From Arbacia lixula (Eukaryota; Echinodermata; Echinoidea; Arbacioida; Arbaciidae), in contig OZ022576.1 of NCBI GenBank assembly GCA_963669155.1, positions 22,667,429 to 22,731,428 of the forward strand: a DNA stretch of 64,000 nt. The letters run 5' to 3'. The notes beneath the pieces are model-generated. The model was given only the letters and a program-made list of their open reading frames with translations. It did no database searches and was not told the DNA's origin. A program made the translations under genes and the position numbers. Below, one piece after another: positions 60,201 through 64,000 of the stretch. How positions within the stretch are numbered: position 1 is the stretch's first letter; each line of letters starts with the position of its first letter.

Positions 60201-63131
60201 AATACAATTTGAAATACAATTTGAAATTTGAATATCAGTAGTAGGTAACCACAAACTCATGGATCAGACAACGTGGATTGATGCCTTCTTGAAGATTGTA
60301 AAAGTACTCCTTTTGCTCTCTGAATATTGCATGCAGTCTGGATCCAGTACCTCCATGCTGGTATACATCTTTCAAGGGTCCTTGAGGAAACTTGACTCCC
60401 TCACTCCTCCTTCTGGGCTCCAAAAGCCGGTCTTGCTCCCATTATCTGTCGTTCTCGTTGACTCCTTTCAGAGAGAGAGAGAGAGAGAGAGAATGGGAGA
60501 GGGAGTAGAAAGATAAAACACAGGATAAAGTAAAAGGTGAATGAGAAAGAGGGAATGAGAGACACAGACAGACAGAGAAAAGGTAAAAGAGTAAGAGAGG
60601 GATTAAGACCCACAGTGAGAGCAAATAAAGAAGGAGAGAGAAGGTGTGTGTGTGTTTATGGTATAGAGTGGGAATGAGAGATACAGACAGATAGAGACAG
60701 ACTGAGCGAGAAACGGAAACACAGAGAGAGAGGGGAATGTGTTTATACCAACAGTTTCTAGAATCAGTGTTTAGAATCAGCATTTATAAGTGCAGTGATC
60801 GAGTGAGACGAGCTGGCTGAAGTCATTTTAAAGATGAGAAAGCGTACTCTCCTTGCATGGCCTGCTTTCTGCCACAGAAAAACACATTGAATATTTATTT
60901 TCATGTGTGCTCTGCCTTGCCTCTCCATACACAAGGAAAGTACCATGAAAAGGATGATACTCATGGCATATGAGTACCAGAATGTGAATGTTCCTCTGAA
61001 GGTCATGTGTAAATCTTCATGATCATGCATTTTATGTCTTTTCTATTACTTATTTTTAGATTTTCCTTTAAAATTTCATTTTCAGGCAGAAAAATGCAAT
61101 GCGAGATAGTACAATGTGGAGCGTATTGGATAATATGTCAAACAAATTCAATGTGAGATGCATTTTTAATGCTTTAAGAAATGTTTAGATTCAAACCTAA
61201 TAACTATGATGTGCTAATGAATGATTTTTCTTTCTATATTTCTATTACAATGTGATAATAGAAATTGATATTTAAGACTTTTTTCTCATGGCAAATACAA
61301 GTGATGCAAAGGATAAAAACTCAATGCTATCATCTGGTGTGATTTTTTTTTTTTTTTTACAGTTCATCTCCCCCAAATAAAAAAAATTAATAAACATAAT
61401 TTGTACTTATGTGTACAAATTGTATATTTGTGGTAGATTTGTAAACATTGTCTCGTGGCTCTTACAGATGCTTCAGTTTCTTCTATAGTAGATCAAAATA
61501 GCCTCTTCAGTGATTTTATTTGATGAGTTATCAGGTCAAAGGTCATGCTCAAAATGGAAATATTATTAATTTTATGAATAAAAAAACAGAGGTGTGAATC
61601 TCAGTTTATGGTGATGATTGACCAACCAATTTCCCCCCTTCCAATTGTTGGTCACCTGGAAACCATGACTCCATGCAGCTAATTCTGTTATGGTCATCAT
61701 CATAGTTTGCCCAGGAGAACTGCCAAATGCAGTTATGCATGCCCCAGGGATGCTAATGGTTGGTTAATTACCCACAGACTGGAAAGCCATCCATTCCCAT
61801 TCAATGGGCTGCCATGAACTCTGCAGGAATGACAAAAATGTGGTGGTCTATCAAGTATTGCTGTAATGAAAGGGGGGTCGCATAATGTAGTGATAATAAT
61901 ATGAAACAATCTGACTGCTTTTGACATTTTGGCGGTCTTTGTTGAAAGAAATTATCATTTTGAAAGGACTGTGAGTAGAGAGATTCACAGCTGTGAATTC
62001 CTAGATGAAGGAAAAAATTGTCATTTTGAAAAATTCTTTTAGAATATGATACCAGTAGCACTGATTATCTGATCTACTTTTGTTGATAGATTGAATTATT
62101 TTACTGCCAACATATATAAAAATGTATGCAAAGGAGCCATGAGATATGGGGGGGGGGGTGTGTATTAAATTGAACTAATTTCATGAATTAATTTAATTGG
62201 TCATGTCCTTATGATACAGAATATGTAGCTGACTATCAAATAAATCTTTGATTTTATCTAATAATACTTCCTTTATTAGGAAACTACATTAATTTCTTCT
62301 ACAGTTCAATGTGTTCGCACTCACATAATCTGGTTGTGATTACTACTTTCATGTCGTATGCCTCCACTCAGCAGGAATGTTCAAAAAAGTTGTTTTTGGT
62401 TCTTTTCATTCAGTCTGACTCAATAACGTGGGTGAAATTTTGATGGCACCACTTACCATCAATTTCGCTTCATTGGCAAAGTAATTGTTGCAATCGTGCA
62501 GCGATAACGGTTATAAGCAGCCCCGAACACTTCAAAGGGGGTGCGAGCCGGGTTAATCCTCACGTTACTAAGCCATGAGAACCCCATTGAGTTCCTAAAC
62601 ATATTACTGCTAATGGTATGGAGGGGGTTAAAGAAACTCTCCCTAAAAAATGGGCTTAATTCATGCCCCTTCCAGAGAGAAAATTGGCACATACACCTCT
62701 CGACCCACCGGTGGTTAAAATTAAATGACAAGCTGATGATATGCCTTGAGTTGGGGGAATTTTCTTGTCATGTGTAGATTTCTTGTTGTTTTCAGTTTTT
62801 GCCCATTATGATGCGATGAATCATAGGCGGTGCTAGCCTAGTGTGGTGCTTTGTCTACCTGTTGGGGGAGGCTGCCTTTCATAGCCAGTGGCCCAGCGCA
62901 AATGAAATCACCTCTGCTTTGTGCCGCTTTCCTCTCCATCAGACTATCATTTATGTGGGAGAATAATGCCTTGAATGAGCTTTTTTTAGGGTATTAGTTA
63001 CACAGTTTAGAGAATGTTGTTTTCCTCCCGTTTTGTTCAGGTGTGGGGGTGGTGTTATCGTTTTTAAAAATCGTTCTATTTCTGCAAATCAGGCCGATCT
63101 GGTTTGCTGCCCCCGCAGAGCAGACTTTCAT
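57238..63131. other. AT-rich noncoding stretch with small repeats
   Basis: No gene recognised. It includes an imperfect tandem repeat at 58243-58355 (AGCTGTCAC ... AAGCAATATTTTATTTGA twice, about 66-72 bp apart), a purine microsatellite at 60470-60735, a GGA-rich tract near 59321-59340, a T run at 61341-61360, and a 16-bp perfect palindrome ATTCACAGCTGTGAAT at 61983-61998. Confidence 0.5.
60470..60735. repeat. (GA)n and GACA-rich low-complexity tract
   Basis: A pure (GA)n stretch at 60470-60492 is followed by degenerate AGAGA, ACAGACAGA and GTGTGTGT pieces. The 113-codon minus-strand frame across it is an artefact. Confidence 0.9.
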
Positions 63132-63211
63132 TTAATCCTTTCCCTAGCATCCATTGAGAGTCCCATGTCAATTACAACACAGTATATTGCCTGTGGGACT
63201 AAGAGGGATAA
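63132..63211 (+). mobile_element. Family G mini-element, copy 3 (80 bp)
   Basis: TTAATCCTTTCCCTAGCATCC at the left (TTAA at 63132-63135) and GTGGGACTAAGAGGGATAA at the right, with AGTCCCATG and TTACAACACAG between. It is closest to the copy at 55873. Confidence 0.7.
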
Positions 63212-64000
63212 CAAGCGTAGGCTGACAAATTAGGTTTGGGAATTATATACATGACAGAACAACTTGAAAATATTTACAATGTGTTATTGTACACTAGCAT
63301 TCTAATAATGATTAGTTTTCTTGCTCGCTATGAACTGAAAGAGTAAACTCAGGGTAATGATTTTTAGTCAGTTGTCGGTGGTGTCACCCTTTCACTGGCA
63401 GATTGTGTAAAATTGGTGCACTGCAATAGGCCGTATATAGAAGCAAATTTTGTTTGAGAGTTTCCCTCAGAATATAGGAAGACAAAAGTAACAGTAATTG
63501 TAAATTAGTTTAAATTTCACAAACTGGATTTAAATCTTGCAGTGATGCCGTGTTTATATTTTGTCTGCTGTTGGAATTAATTTCCTCTAAGGCACTATTT
63601 CTCTGATTTTGTGCCATCCATTTTTAGTACTAAAGAGATTTTTAAAAGTAAAGACCAATTTAAGAGAGTATAATGACATTGCATATCATATTCATTGATG
63701 AGTGTGTGGATATTGCAGTGAAAGGGTGTCTTTGTATGCAGGCATGAATGACAGATGTTGTCAGCATTGGTCAAGTGTGGGCTGCTTTTGAATGGACAAC
63801 AATATTTACCTTACCCAGATCTGCTACACTCATACACAGAAACTAACTCCTTACTCCGGAGAGCGAAAACATATCTGTTTCCCAGAGAACCACACAGGAT
63901 CTGTGGTACAAACTAATATTGATAAGAGAGTGCCACAATGCCACCGATTTCTCATATTTATTCAGAAAATACAGACACGGGGAGAAAGAATGGGCACGGA
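63212..64000. other. AT-rich noncoding right edge
   Basis: Nothing recognised up to the end of the window. Confidence 0.5.

Overview
This window looks like eukaryotic, non-vertebrate metazoan DNA. It is AT-rich, has no bacterial-style gene packing, is full of microsatellites and small inverted-repeat transposons, and has a 200-N scaffold gap. The short palindrome TACATGTA and the foldback repeat families seen here are typical of marine invertebrates; an echinoderm such as a sea urchin is my best guess, but that is inference. I find no host protein-coding gene, rRNA or tRNA that I can support. Almost every open reading frame is short, low-complexity or lies inside a repeat. Most of the window is best read as intergenic or intronic DNA.

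Layout. (1) 1.2-10.7 kb: a 4.5-4.6 kb block present twice in direct orientation (1178-5776 and 6250-10717), separated by a (TA)n array and the N gap. The copies differ by scattered substitutions and by very different microsatellite lengths. This looks more like two alleles of one locus left side by side by the assembler than a true duplication. Each copy holds (GA)n, (CT)n and (CA)n arrays and a degenerate minisatellite of five units. (2) 11.1-15.6 kb: a 604-bp foldback element with TTAA ends, a small inverted-repeat element with a 9-bp target duplication, and a decayed RTE-like non-LTR retrotransposon, the only clear protein homology in the window. (3) 16.5-19.2 kb: a complete hAT-type transposon copy (2.7 kb, 12-bp terminal inverted repeats, perfect 8-bp target duplication) with no recognisable transposase. 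It holds G/C-rich repeats at both ends and three 222-bp tandem units. (4) 19.3-20.6 kb: CpG-richer DNA with a ~60-67 bp periodicity and a 13-bp minisatellite.

(5) 20.6-64 kb: AT-rich DNA with no gene that I recognise, seeded with small non-autonomous elements. I could group many into families by comparing copies within the window: family A (TAGCC...GGCTA, ~200-220 bp, four copies), family B (CCTAGCCTAG, two copies), family C (~90-100 bp, CATATTCATGA, two copies), family D (CCCTTTTCTCACT, two copies of very different length), and family G (~80 bp, TTAA ends, three copies). Single foldback elements lie at 27.1, 30.4, 38.4 (piggyBac-like), 42.6, 47.3 (a near-perfect 233-bp hairpin), 51.8 and 53.5 kb.

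There is no gene network to describe. The notable biology is the density and variety of miniature transposons, and the probable haplotype duplication at the left. All structures were read by eye without alignment or database search.
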